A DNA stretch of 19,892 bases from Phascolarctobacterium succinatutens CAG:287 (lineage in GTDB: Bacteria; Bacillota; Negativicutes; Acidaminococcales; Acidaminococcaceae), in NCBI RefSeq assembly GCF_000434895.1, contig NZ_FR892784.1, forward strand, positions 1-19,892. The letters are read 5' to 3'. The notes beneath the pieces are model-generated. The model did not search any database and had not been told where the DNA came from. It saw only the letters and a program-made list of their open reading frames with translations. This document shows positions 1-5,860 of the stretch, in pieces (position 1 is the first letter of the stretch; the number at the start of each line of letters is the position of its first letter). Position numbers and translations under genes: made by a program.

Positions 1-186
1 GAGGTGTGGCTGGAGGATCGCTTTGCACCGGAGGTAGTGGAACAGCTGCGCAAGTTGGGGCATGAGGTGCGCGTAATGAGCGATTACACCAGCTTTGGCA
101 GAGGTGAAATTATTTGGCGCTGCGCTGACGGCGTACTGGCGGGAGCAACGGAACCGCGGGCTGACGGAACAGTGGCTGCCTGGTAA
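1..186 (+). CDS. ggt: gamma-glutamyltransferase, C-terminal end (partial)
   Basis: This is the last 61 codons of a gene entering from the left edge. The end GATEPRADGTVAAW closely matches the conserved tail of gamma-glutamyltranspeptidases (G-A-[ST]-[ED]-P-R-x-D-G), and a stretch such as EIIWRCADGVLAGATEPR is where the small subunit finishes in that family. The enzyme removes the gamma-glutamyl group from glutathione and related compounds and is usually exported. The Thr nucleophile and the signal peptide lie outside the window, so activity cannot be judged. The reading frame is open from base 1 and stops at a TAA at 184-186. No terminator is obvious directly after it. Confidence 0.8.
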   Translation, partial: EVWLEDRFAPEVVEQLRKLGHEVRVMSDYTSFGRGEIIWRCADGVLAGATEPRADGTVAAW

Positions 187-310
187 TTTTATAAGTTTGG
201 TGTATTAATAGAATATTCTTGGCTGTGTGCAGTGTTAAAGTAATTTTTTTTGCTGTTTTCCAAAGACTGACCAGACACATAATACTACAATAGTAACCTT
301 GTGGTAACTA

Positions 311-359
311 GCGCACGTGAAAGTGCGTACTTTACAGGACTGCAATTTGGTACTATGAT
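311..359 (+). promoter_or_regulatory. promoter with upstream palindrome for the 118-residue protein gene
   Basis: TTTACA (331-336) and TATGAT (354-359) are separated by 17 bp. Immediately upstream of the -35 box is the inverted repeat GCGCAC-N6-GTGCGT (311-328), placed where an activator or repressor could bind. The rest of the 187-403 gap shows nothing else beyond A/T-rich DNA. Confidence 0.5.
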
Positions 360-368
360 ATGTACAGA

Positions 369-385
369 TGATGCGCAACGCATCA
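369..385 (+). promoter_or_regulatory. 5' UTR hairpin next to the ribosome-binding site
   Basis: TGATGCG-CAA-CGCATCA is a perfect 7-bp stem with a 3-nt loop, ending 2 nt before the GAGGAGG ribosome-binding site at 387-393. It could stabilise the 5' end of the message or influence translation of the following gene. This is inferred from position only. Confidence 0.4.
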
Positions 386-403
386 CGAGGAGGTTAACAG
401 ATT

Positions 404-760
404 ATGAAACAAGAAACTTTAAATTTTGTAAAAGAACAGACTGCAGCTTTAATTGCTGCTCATAGTTGCAGCGCTGAAGCAAAGGCTGCTGCTGAAAAAT
501 GGCTGGCAGCTGTTGGTACTGCGGAAGAAGCAGAAGTAACCAAGGCTTATATCGCAGAGCTGGAAGCAGACATCATGCCGATTGACGGATTGATTGCTTT
601 TGCCAGTTCCGAAGCAGGCGTTGGCGTTTTCGGCGCTGAGCTGGCTAAAAATATTCTGGCACATGCTAAGGAAATCAAGGCTGCCGGTGCGGAGTATTGC
701 GATTGCCCGGCCTGCGCTGCCTGCAAAGCAATTCTGGATAAAAAAGCAGAGCTGCTGTAA
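404..760 (+). CDS. small conserved Cys-rich protein, often labelled 'Hsp90-like' in Firmicutes
   Basis: A 118-residue soluble protein starting at ATG 404, with a strong GAGGAGG site about 10 nt upstream. It is rich in Ala, Glu and Lys, almost entirely helical in appearance, and ends with a cysteine cluster C-x-C-x2-C-x2-C (EYCDCPACAACKAIL), with one further Cys near residue 22. It resembles a family of small Firmicute proteins that databases label 'molecular chaperone Hsp90', although it has no ATPase or middle domain of real Hsp90, so the label should not be read as a function. The cysteine cluster could bind a metal. It is a single-gene transcription unit, with its own promoter and a strong terminator directly after. 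I do not know its role. Confidence 0.8.
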   Translation: MKQETLNFVKEQTAALIAAHSCSAEAKAAAEKWLAAVGTAEEAEVTKAYIAELEADIMPIDGLIAFASSEAGVGVFGAELAKNILAHAKEIKAAGAEYCDCPACAACKAILDKKAELL

Positions 761-781
761 TTAATCTTCAAAAATAACATT

Positions 782-835
782 AACCGCCCGTATCTCAGGT
801 GAAGGTGAGATGCGGGCGGTTATAATTTTCTTTCA
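782..835 (+). terminator. intrinsic terminator after the 118-residue protein gene
   Basis: AACCGCCCGTATCTCA and TGAGATGCGGGCGGTT form a long GC-rich stem (about 16 bp, one mismatch) around a short loop. It is followed by a T-rich tract (ATAATTTTCTTTC). Confidence 0.8.
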
Positions 836-859
836 AAAAAATGCTGCTTGCGGTATAAT
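831..859 (+). promoter_or_regulatory. probable promoter of the HipA-like kinase gene
   Basis: TTTCAA (831-836), a 17-bp spacer and TATAAT (854-859). The -35 box is moderate and overlaps the tail of the preceding terminator. The ribosome-binding site GAAGGAGGG follows at 872-880. Confidence 0.5.
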
Positions 860-886
860 AAAAAAAATACTGAAGGAGGGAAAAGC

Positions 887-2032
887 ATGGATAAGTATAT
901 AATTATGAATAAAAATATTCCTTTGGTTAAGATAACGATGTCCGCTGCAGGCTATATAACCGAAGTCCTGCAGATATACAATCCAGAAGCCTTTCCTGTA
1001 GGTATTTTTACTGATGATTTTAATAAGCTCGCAGACAAATTAAATCAGTGGTGGCGTAGCCGTATTATTCCTGCAAGTCGCGACGGATTGCGCTATATCC
1101 TGCATTTGTATGATGTCGAATCTCCAGCGGTTTTGAGCAAGCGCAGCTTGGGGTTGAGCCTGTCTGATCAATATTGGCTGAAGCCTGTCGGCAGTGAGCT
1201 TACATGGCAGGAGGTAAACTTTTTCACCAACGATTTTTCCAAGGAGTTAGGGGAAGCGTTTTTCCAAAAGGAGTCCTCCAGGCCTGCAATAAATCCGTTC
1301 ACGCCGGATGCTTCAAGCAATGGCTGGTTAAAGAAAAAGTGGGTGAAAATCAACGGCGTCACGTATCTTGCTAAAGCAGGCTCGGTACCGCTGTTGCAGC
1401 AGCCGTATAATGAAATTGCTGCCGCTAAGGTAGCGGAGGCTCTGACGATTAAGCATGTTCCCTATGAGCTGATTATAGAGGATAATCGTCCGCTGTGCCT
1501 GTGTCCTAATTTTATTACTACGGAAACAGAATTTGTTCCTGCTTATTTTGTTAAGGATATTCTTACCAAGTCGAATAACGATTCTGTTTACGGACACTTC
1601 CTCAGGTGCTGCGAGCAGTTGCAAATTCCTGATGTAGCAGGCTATTTACAGCAGATGCTTTGCCTTGATTACCTGATAGAGAACAGCGACAGGCATTATG
1701 GTAATTTCGGTTTTATCCGTGATGTTAATTCTTTGAAGTTCCTAGGTCCTGCACCGTTGTTTGATAATGGTACAAGCCTGTGGTGCGAATCCTTAAATAG
1801 CGAAATAGGAACAGAATTACCTGCTATGCCATTTAAAGATACGCAGAAAAAGCAGCTTGCCTTAGTTAAAGAGTGCCTTATTGATATCAATGGAATTGAT
1901 GCTTGCGCTGAGATAGTAAGCAATACCTTGTCGACAAGTCCGTATTTGGATAAAGAGCGCGTTACGCGTATCAGCGAAGCTGTTGCTAACCGTGCGCGTG
2001 GCCTGAAAAATTATTTGAGCAAGCTAAACTGA
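887..2032 (+). CDS. HipA-like protein kinase, stand-alone
   Basis: A 381-residue protein starting at ATG 887, chosen because GAAGGAGGG lies 6 nt upstream; an in-frame TTG at 848 has no such site. The C-terminal half has the HipA kinase signature: a likely ATP-binding Lys in YLAKAGS (residue 163), Glu in NEIAAAKVAEAL (176), the catalytic loop NSDRHYGNFGF (Asp268, Asn273), and the metal-binding APLFDNGTSLW (Asp293), which replaces the DFG motif. The first 140 or so residues are not recognisable and probably form a family-specific N-terminal domain. HipA kinases phosphorylate a translation factor or similar target and are often held by a HipB DNA-binding partner. No HipB-like gene is adjacent, so this may be an orphan kinase of the type found alone in many Firmicute genomes. 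Whether it is a toxin cannot be decided from sequence. Confidence 0.75.
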   Translation: MDKYIIMNKNIPLVKITMSAAGYITEVLQIYNPEAFPVGIFTDDFNKLADKLNQWWRSRIIPASRDGLRYILHLYDVESPAVLSKRSLGLSLSDQYWLKPVGSELTWQEVNFFTNDFSKELGEAFFQKESSRPAINPFTPDASSNGWLKKKWVKINGVTYLAKAGSVPLLQQPYNEIAAAKVAEALTIKHVPYELIIEDNRPLCLCPNFITTETEFVPAYFVKDILTKSNNDSVYGHFLRCCEQLQIPDVAGYLQQMLCLDYLIENSDRHYGNFGFIRDVNSLKFLGPAPLFDNGTSLWCESLNSEIGTELPAMPFKDTQKKQLALVKECLIDINGIDACAEIVSNTLSTSPYLDKERVTRISEAVANRARGLKNYLSKLN

Positions 2033-2056
2033 AAGTGAGCATCAAAAAACCTTAGC

Positions 2057-2115
2057 GGTACTTTTCTTTTTGGCGGTTCTGAGAAGAGTCAAACCTCCGC
2101 ACACGGTTCCGGAGA
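2057..2115 (-). pseudogene. partial, decayed copy of the 3' half of tRNA-Arg(CCG); possible att relic
   Basis: This stretch aligns with 2572-2631, which holds the trailer and 3' half of the intact tRNA-Arg(CCG). The last 24 bases (2092-2115) are identical to 2608-2631, covering the anticodon loop, variable loop and start of the T arm. The remainder is similar but mutated (GGTACTTTTCTTTTTGGCGG versus GGTACTTTTTCTTTTTGGTG). Similarity stops abruptly at the anticodon stem, so no D arm or 5' acceptor strand is present and it cannot be a working tRNA. A repeat running from the anticodon loop through the 3' end is what integration at a tRNA leaves behind. A simple decayed tandem duplicate is the alternative. 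Confidence 0.7.
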
Positions 2116-2159
2116 AATAGCATGATTGTATTGTAACGATATTCAAAGTTATAAACTAC

Positions 2160-2188
2160 TTGTCTTTAGTTGTTGGATATAGTATAAT
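2160..2188 (+). promoter_or_regulatory. promoter of the putative antitoxin RNA
   Basis: TTGTCT (2160-2165), a 17-bp spacer and a perfect TATAAT (2183-2188). Transcription would start near 2195 and run to the terminator at 2241-2283. No open reading frame with a ribosome-binding site follows, which fits a non-coding product. Confidence 0.6.
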
Positions 2189-2194
2189 GAACGT

Positions 2195-2283
2195 AGAAAA
2201 AGTGCTACCGATAGACGGTTGCCTTTTAAATCATGTAGTTAAAAAATAACCGCAAGTTTGCAGACTGGGCGGTTATTTTTTTG
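2195..2283 (+). ncRNA. putative antisense antitoxin RNA of a type I toxin-antitoxin pair
   Basis: A transcript of roughly 85-90 nt is predicted between the strong promoter at 2160-2188 and the intrinsic terminator at 2241-2283. It runs convergently to the 29-residue toxin gene and overlaps its last codons and 3' end, so the two RNAs would be complementary over the terminator stem. Near its 5' end it carries GTGCTACC-N7-GGTTGC (2202-2222), a motif that also opens the predicted toxin mRNA. The layout resembles the Fst/RNA II and TxpA/RatA loci of Firmicutes. No sequence family is recognised; the call rests on arrangement. Confidence 0.55.
2241..2283. terminator. bidirectional terminator shared by toxin and antitoxin transcripts
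   Basis: AAATAACCGC (2244-2253) pairs with GCGGTTATTT (2269-2278). A run of T follows on the plus strand and a run of A precedes it, so it works in both directions. The toxin stop codon (2273-2275) lies inside the right arm. Confidence 0.75.
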
Positions 2284-2362
2284 CGTTTTTACCGAGTTCA
2301 TAGCCGAATTTGACACAAGCCAAACCGAAGCCTAATAATGCGAGGACTTCAAGAATATTCAT
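2273..2362 (-). CDS. 29-residue hydrophobic peptide, probable type I toxin
   Basis: The peptide begins MNILEVLALLGFGLACVKF and ends with a Lys-rich tail (residues 25-29, KNAKK). It has one membrane-spanning stretch (about residues 3-20) and a positive C-terminus, the usual form of Fst/TxpA-like and 'holin-like' toxins that damage the membrane when overproduced. A GAGGGTGG ribosome-binding site lies 6-8 nt before the ATG. The predicted mRNA has a long leader (about 105 nt from 2468) with hairpins such as TCCAT-N6-ATGGA, which could delay translation, as is common in type I systems. The gene is flanked by its own promoter and a bidirectional terminator facing a small-RNA promoter. It is below the length that gene finders usually report. 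Family membership is inferred from size, hydropathy and layout. Confidence 0.65.
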   Translation of the reverse strand: MNILEVLALLGFGLACVKFGYELGKNAKK

Positions 2363-2474
2363 CGGCGCCACCCTCTTTATTGTAGATTTCCATAAAGACA
2401 TGGATTCTTGCAATAGGAGAGCCGCAAAGCCCTCCGAGGAGAGCAACCGCCTACCGCTGTGGTAGCACTAATTA

Positions 2475-2503
2475 ATTTTAACATACGTTTGCAGAAAAGT
2501 GAA
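2475..2503 (-). promoter_or_regulatory. promoter of the toxin mRNA
   Basis: Read on the minus strand: TTCACT (2503-2498), a 17-bp spacer and TAAAAT (2480-2475). The start point would be near 2468, placing GTGCTACC at or very close to the 5' end of the message. The region 2363-2474 is therefore a long untranslated leader with no other gene visible. Confidence 0.5.
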
Positions 2504-2545
2504 TATAGAGGAATATAAAACCGGTCGATAATATTAGTGCATAAA

Positions 2546-2580
2546 AAATCCCTTCCCAAACAAATGGAAAGGGTACTTTT
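2546..2580 (-). terminator. terminator of tRNA-Arg(CCG)
   Basis: Read on the minus strand, CCCTTTCC and GGGAAGGG pair (one G-U) and are followed by ATTTTTT, starting about 15 nt after the encoded CCA of the tRNA. Confidence 0.65.
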
Positions 2581-2586
2581 TCTTTT

Positions 2587-2661
2587 TGGTGCGCCTGAGA
2601 GGAATCGAACCTCCGCACACGGTTCCGGAGACCATTGCTCTATCCACTGAGCTACAGGCGC
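2587..2661 (-). tRNA. tRNA-Arg (anticodon CCG)
   Basis: Read on the minus strand, the sequence folds into a full cloverleaf: acceptor GCGCCTG/CAGGCGC, D arm GCTC/GAGC, anticodon arm ATGGT/ACCGT with loop CTCCGGA (anticodon CCG, codon CGG), a 4-nt variable loop, T arm GGAGG/CCTCT with loop TTCGATT, discriminator A, and an encoded CCA. Its promoter and terminator are both visible. Its 3' half is duplicated about 515 bp to the left at 2057-2115. Confidence 0.95.
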
Positions 2662-2676
2662 AAAAACTACAATGGA

Positions 2677-2705
2677 ATTATACCACAGATGTGAAACTTA
2701 TGCAA
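2677..2705 (-). promoter_or_regulatory. promoter of tRNA-Arg(CCG)
   Basis: Read on the minus strand: TTGCAT (2705-2700), a 17-bp spacer and TATAAT (2682-2677), about 16 nt before the mature 5' end of the tRNA. Confidence 0.65.
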
Positions 2706-2812
2706 AGAAAAGCCTTCTTTTTTTGTCTTGTGCGCGCTTATATGTTACAATAAAATTATTAATTTAATAAGCATGTATTACCTTGGACATGCGCTTTGAA
2801 TAGAGGTTGCTT

Positions 2813-3940
2813 ATGAAAGAAAGAAATCCTTATTGTCTGCTGGCCTTTGCAATTGTGCTTATCTGGGCGCTGTGGAATTACAATGTCAGCCTAAAACTGC
2901 TGGCTGGTATATATGATGTTTTGCTGCCGTTTGTCATTGGCGGTTGTATGGCTTTTATCGTCAACGTGCTGATGAAGAAGCTGGAGCAATATTGGCGCAG
3001 AATTTTTAAGCAGAGCGTGGTATCGCGTTTCGAGCGTCCAGTGTGTTTGCTTTTGAGCCTTGCAATCATTATCGGCTTTTTGGCCTTCTTTGTGCTGACG
3101 ATTGTGCCCGAGCTGCATGCCAGCATGAAAATGCTCGTCAAGATGCTGCCGCCGGCGTTGGCCAAGCTGAATATTTATCTGCAGCAGAAGGCGCAGGAGC
3201 TTTCCTTCTCGGCAGATGAGCTGGCTGTAGTACAGGCGCAGGCTAAGGAAGTTTATCAGACGATGCTCAATTATCTGCAGAACAACAAGCGTCTTTTGCT
3301 GGAGCAGACGTTTTTGGCAACGGCCTCCGTTCTGGAGGTGCTTGCAAGCTGTGTTATCGGTTTTGTCGTAGCAATCTATTGTCTGCTGGAAAAGCATCGT
3401 CTTGCGCGCAACTTTAAATGCGTAATTTTTGCCTTTTGCTCGAAGGAGCGCGCTGCTTATATTCTGCATGTATTGCAGACGGCAGAGCAGATTTTCCGTG
3501 GCTTTGTAGGCGGACAGTTAGTAGTGGCGTTGCTTTTGGGCGTGATGTATTTCGTCGGCATGACGCTTTGCGGCTTCCCCTATGCGACGGTCATTTCGCT
3601 GCTTGTGGCTGTGCTGAGCCTGATACCGATTCTCGGTACCTTAATCAGTGCTCTTATCGGCTGCTTTTTAATACTGGTGGCAGCACCGGAGAAAATCTGG
3701 TATTTTATTATATTATACATTGTGCTGCAGCGCATCGAAGCTGATTTGCTTTATCCTAAGATTGTGGGTAAGGCTGTAGGTCTTTCGGAGCTGTGGGTGC
3801 TGGCGGCAGTAACAATTGGTGCGAGCCTTGGCGGTGTTGCCGGTATGATTGTCTGCGTACCGCTGTTTTCTGTGCTTTATGCTTTGCTGGCTGAAAAGGT
3901 TAAGCGCTTGCTGGCAGAGAAAAATTTACCTAATTTATAA
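2813..3940 (+). CDS. AI-2E family transporter (YtvI/PerM-like membrane protein)
   Basis: A 375-residue polytopic membrane protein. The ATG at 2813 follows AGAGG at 2802-2806; an in-frame TTG two codons earlier is less likely. Hydrophobic segments occur at the N-terminus (YCLLAFAIVLIWALW and the following pair), around FVVAIYCLLEKH, and in a long C-terminal block including LSLIPILGTLISALIGC and the motif YPKIVGKAVGLSELWVLAAVTIG, which is typical of the AI-2E/PerM exporter family. A soluble helical region (about residues 100-175, rich in Gln, Glu and Lys) separates the first helices from the rest, as in family members. The family was named from an autoinducer-2 exporter, but several members are cation/proton antiporters, so the substrate here is open. 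It seems to be a single-gene unit, since a separate promoter precedes the next gene. Confidence 0.85.
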   Translation: MKERNPYCLLAFAIVLIWALWNYNVSLKLLAGIYDVLLPFVIGGCMAFIVNVLMKKLEQYWRRIFKQSVVSRFERPVCLLLSLAIIIGFLAFFVLTIVPELHASMKMLVKMLPPALAKLNIYLQQKAQELSFSADELAVVQAQAKEVYQTMLNYLQNNKRLLLEQTFLATASVLEVLASCVIGFVVAIYCLLEKHRLARNFKCVIFAFCSKERAAYILHVLQTAEQIFRGFVGGQLVVALLLGVMYFVGMTLCGFPYATVISLLVAVLSLIPILGTLISALIGCFLILVAAPEKIWYFIILYIVLQRIEADLLYPKIVGKAVGLSELWVLAAVTIGASLGGVAGMIVCVPLFSVLYALLAEKVKRLLAEKNLPNL

Positions 3941-3952
3941 GATTTGTTAGGC

Positions 3953-3976
3953 ACTTGGCGTTAAAAGTGCTATAAT
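3953..3976 (+). promoter_or_regulatory. possible promoter of the thioesterase operon
   Basis: A perfect TATAAT at 3971-3976 lies about 60 nt before the thioesterase start. The best -35 candidates upstream (such as TTAGGC with an 18-bp spacer) are weak, so only the -10 element is convincing. The ribosome-binding site AAAGGAG follows near 4024. Confidence 0.4.
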
Positions 3977-4035
3977 AATAAATTGATTGTAAGCCTGTTA
4001 GATGCAGGAAGCCTTGAATATGCAAAGGAGATTTT

Positions 4036-4461
4036 ATGATTACAATACGAGATAAGGTGCGTTTTGTTGAAACTGATATGATGGGTGTTGTGCATCATGC
4101 CAATTATCTGCGCTGGTTTGAAATGGGACGTGTAGCATATCTGCGTGCCTGCGGTATTTCCCTGGGCGAGCTGATGGCTGACGGCGTTATTTTCCCGATT
4201 ACCGAGGTACGCGCCAAGTATAAAAATTCCTGTACCTTTGATGATGATTTTGAAGTACAGGTAAAAATGAGTGCCTTTAATAAAGCAAAAATGGAATTTG
4301 ATTATACTGTTATCCGCCTGCGTGATGGCGCTGTAGCGGTGGAAGGTCATACGCGCAATGTGTTTACCGATAATGAAGGTCACATTGTCCGCCTGAAGCC
4401 TGAATGGTATGATAAAATTCAGAAGGTATATGCAGCGGATAAGGCTGCGGAGGAGATGTGA
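4036..4461 (+). CDS. acyl-CoA thioesterase, YbgC/4HBT hot-dog family
   Basis: A 141-residue cytoplasmic protein starting at ATG 4036 with AAAGGAG upstream. The N-terminus VRFVETDMMGVVHHANYLRW contains the family signature T-D-x2-G-x-V-x-H-x2-Y-x2-W, with the catalytic Asp at residue 14. The remainder fits a single hot-dog fold (FPITEVRAKYKNSC, then alternating beta strands up to GHTRNVFTD). Such enzymes hydrolyse acyl-CoA or acyl-ACP thioesters. YbgC itself works with the Tol-Pal envelope system, but no tol or pal gene is present here, so the substrate is unknown. It is the first gene of a tight three-gene run; the CofE-like gene follows after 4 nt. Confidence 0.9.
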   Translation: MITIRDKVRFVETDMMGVVHHANYLRWFEMGRVAYLRACGISLGELMADGVIFPITEVRAKYKNSCTFDDDFEVQVKMSAFNKAKMEFDYTVIRLRDGAVAVEGHTRNVFTDNEGHIVRLKPEWYDKIQKVYAADKAAEEM

Positions 4462-4465
4462 GAGT

Positions 4466-5110
4466 ATGGAAAAATATAAGATTGTTCCTGTGCCGACAAG
4501 AATTTTGACTCATCACGATGATATCTGTGATGCTATTCTGGAATATGCCAAGGATAAAATCGGCCCCAATGATGTTGTCTGCACTGCCGAAAGCGTAGTT
4601 GCTATTACCCAGGGCAGAGCAATGCGCTGTGAGGAGTTTCATCCGGGACCGCTGGCTAAGGTGCTGTCGCATCTGTTCCCGGCCAAGGGCAGTATCAGCA
4701 GCTGGTACAGCATGCAATCCCTGATTGACGCAGAAGGCGGTGCGCGTGTTCTGTGGGCAGTAATCTGCGGCTTTGCGGCTAAATGCGTAGGCGAAAGCGG
4801 TACCTTCTACCGTATGGCAGGCAAACAGGCTCGCCTGATTGATGACGTTACCGGCACAATGCCTCCGTATGACAAGCATATTGTTTATGGTCCGGCAGAA
4901 CCGGAAAAGGTTGCCGAAGCTATTACTAAGGCTTGCGGCTGCTATGGCGCTGCTATTGCCGATGTTAACGATTTGAAGCGCTCTGCAGTGCTTGGCTGGT
5001 CTAAGGGCGTTGATCCGGATAAGGTTGCGGAAATCCTCATTGATAATCCTTTTGGCAACGGCAGTGAAAAAACACCAATCTGCATTATTAAGGATTATCA
5101 TAAGGCGTAA
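4466..5110 (+). CDS. CofE-like protein (coenzyme F420-0:L-glutamate ligase homologue)
   Basis: A 214-residue cytoplasmic protein. The ATG at 4466 was chosen because GGAGGAG at 4449-4455 lies 10 nt before it; longer in-frame forms would overlap the thioesterase. The sequence PVPTRILTHHDD, the block DVVCTAESVVAITQGR and the later VTGTMPPYDKHIVYG resemble the CofE (F420 gamma-glutamyl ligase) fold, where an AEx2-x4-G-R segment binds the nucleotide. Firmicutes of this kind generally do not make F420, and these homologues are conserved without an established reaction. An amide-ligase activity on another acid is a reasonable inference, not a demonstration. It is co-transcribed with the thioesterase and with the following membrane-anchored protein. 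Confidence 0.75.
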   Translation: MEKYKIVPVPTRILTHHDDICDAILEYAKDKIGPNDVVCTAESVVAITQGRAMRCEEFHPGPLAKVLSHLFPAKGSISSWYSMQSLIDAEGGARVLWAVICGFAAKCVGESGTFYRMAGKQARLIDDVTGTMPPYDKHIVYGPAEPEKVAEAITKACGCYGAAIADVNDLKRSAVLGWSKGVDPDKVAEILIDNPFGNGSEKTPICIIKDYHKA

Positions 5111-5122
5111 GGGGGAAGCAAG

Positions 5123-5650
5123 ATGCTGATGACGATTGTGGGAGTCCTTGTAGGACTGTTTATTTTAGGCGTTATAATTGTAGGTGTATATATTTCCATG
5201 CAGGGTGATGCTGTAATGCGTCTGTTGGTAAAGCAGCGCACCAAGGCTGTTTTGGACAAGGTATATGCCGACAGAATTGATTTTTCCTTAGAGGTACCTT
5301 TTGATAACGTAGGCAAGCAGGAAGGTACTATTCTGGATGCTTATATGCGTATTTATCTGCCTCAGGAGCAGTATAGTGATGTGCTGCTGCGTGGCAAGGT
5401 TAACCGTGAGGGCTATCTGCGCGAGGATGATTATTTTGAAGCAATGCTGGTTCCTGCTGGCACCGGTGAAAAATTTGTCCTGCGCTTTGAGGCTTATGCC
5501 AAAAACGGCAAGAGCTTAGAGGAAGCAATGGAAAATATTCCTGATGTTGATGTTGCTTTGTTTGCTGACTGCCGCGGCCGCCGTGAGCTTTACACCGTAA
5601 AGGAATACTTTACTCTGACTGCAGATGAAATGCGTGCGCTGGTAAAATAA
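5123..5650 (+). CDS. membrane-anchored protein of unknown function
   Basis: A 175-residue protein starting at ATG 5123 with GGGGGAAG upstream, 12 nt after the CofE-like gene, so it is probably the last gene of the same operon. Residues 3-26 (MTIVGVLVGLFILGVIIVGV) form one N-terminal membrane helix; the remaining 145 or so residues are soluble, with strand-rich segments such as FSLEVPFDN, DAYMRIYLPQEQY and FVLRFEAYAKNGKS. No known motif or catalytic pattern is recognised. The topology suggests a protein anchored by its N-terminus with the C-terminal domain on one side of the membrane. A good terminator follows at 5701-5738. Confidence 0.7.
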   Translation: MLMTIVGVLVGLFILGVIIVGVYISMQGDAVMRLLVKQRTKAVLDKVYADRIDFSLEVPFDNVGKQEGTILDAYMRIYLPQEQYSDVLLRGKVNREGYLREDDYFEAMLVPAGTGEKFVLRFEAYAKNGKSLEEAMENIPDVDVALFADCRGRRELYTVKEYFTLTADEMRALVK

Positions 5651-5700
5651 GCTGACGCTGTCTGACACTGTTTTTAAAATTATATAAATGATACTTAATG

Positions 5701-5738
5701 TAGATGCTTCTTCGGAGTGGAGAGGCATCTATTTTTTT
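5701..5738 (+). terminator. terminator of the thioesterase operon
   Basis: TAGATGC (5701-5707) and GCATCTA (5725-5731) are followed by T7 (5732-5738). The loop is 17 nt and can pair weakly within itself. Confidence 0.7.
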
Positions 5739-5800
5739 ATTACTCTGAAGGGTGTTGAGTGTAATCTGCAAAAAAAATTCAAAAAATGCAGTTTTTTGCT

Positions 5801-5838
5801 CAAAAATGATTGATTTTGCGTGAAAATGGTTATATAAT
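5801..5838 (+). promoter_or_regulatory. fru operon promoter with a possible FruR operator
   Basis: TTGATT (5810-5815), a 17-bp spacer and TATAAT (5833-5838). The -35 region overlaps the inverted repeat CAAAA-N8-TTTTG (5801-5818), and further T/A-rich near-repeats lie on either side. DeoR-family regulators such as FruR often bind such repeats over their own promoters and release on fructose 1-phosphate. The operator assignment is inferred from position. Confidence 0.5.
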
Positions 5839-5860
5839 ATCTGCAAGAGGAGAGATGCTC

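Noticed and set aside
2377..2559. A 60-codon minus-strand frame upstream of the small toxin
   Set aside because: It overlaps the promoter and leader of the toxin mRNA and extends to the tRNA terminator; composition is not protein-like and no ribosome-binding site is present.
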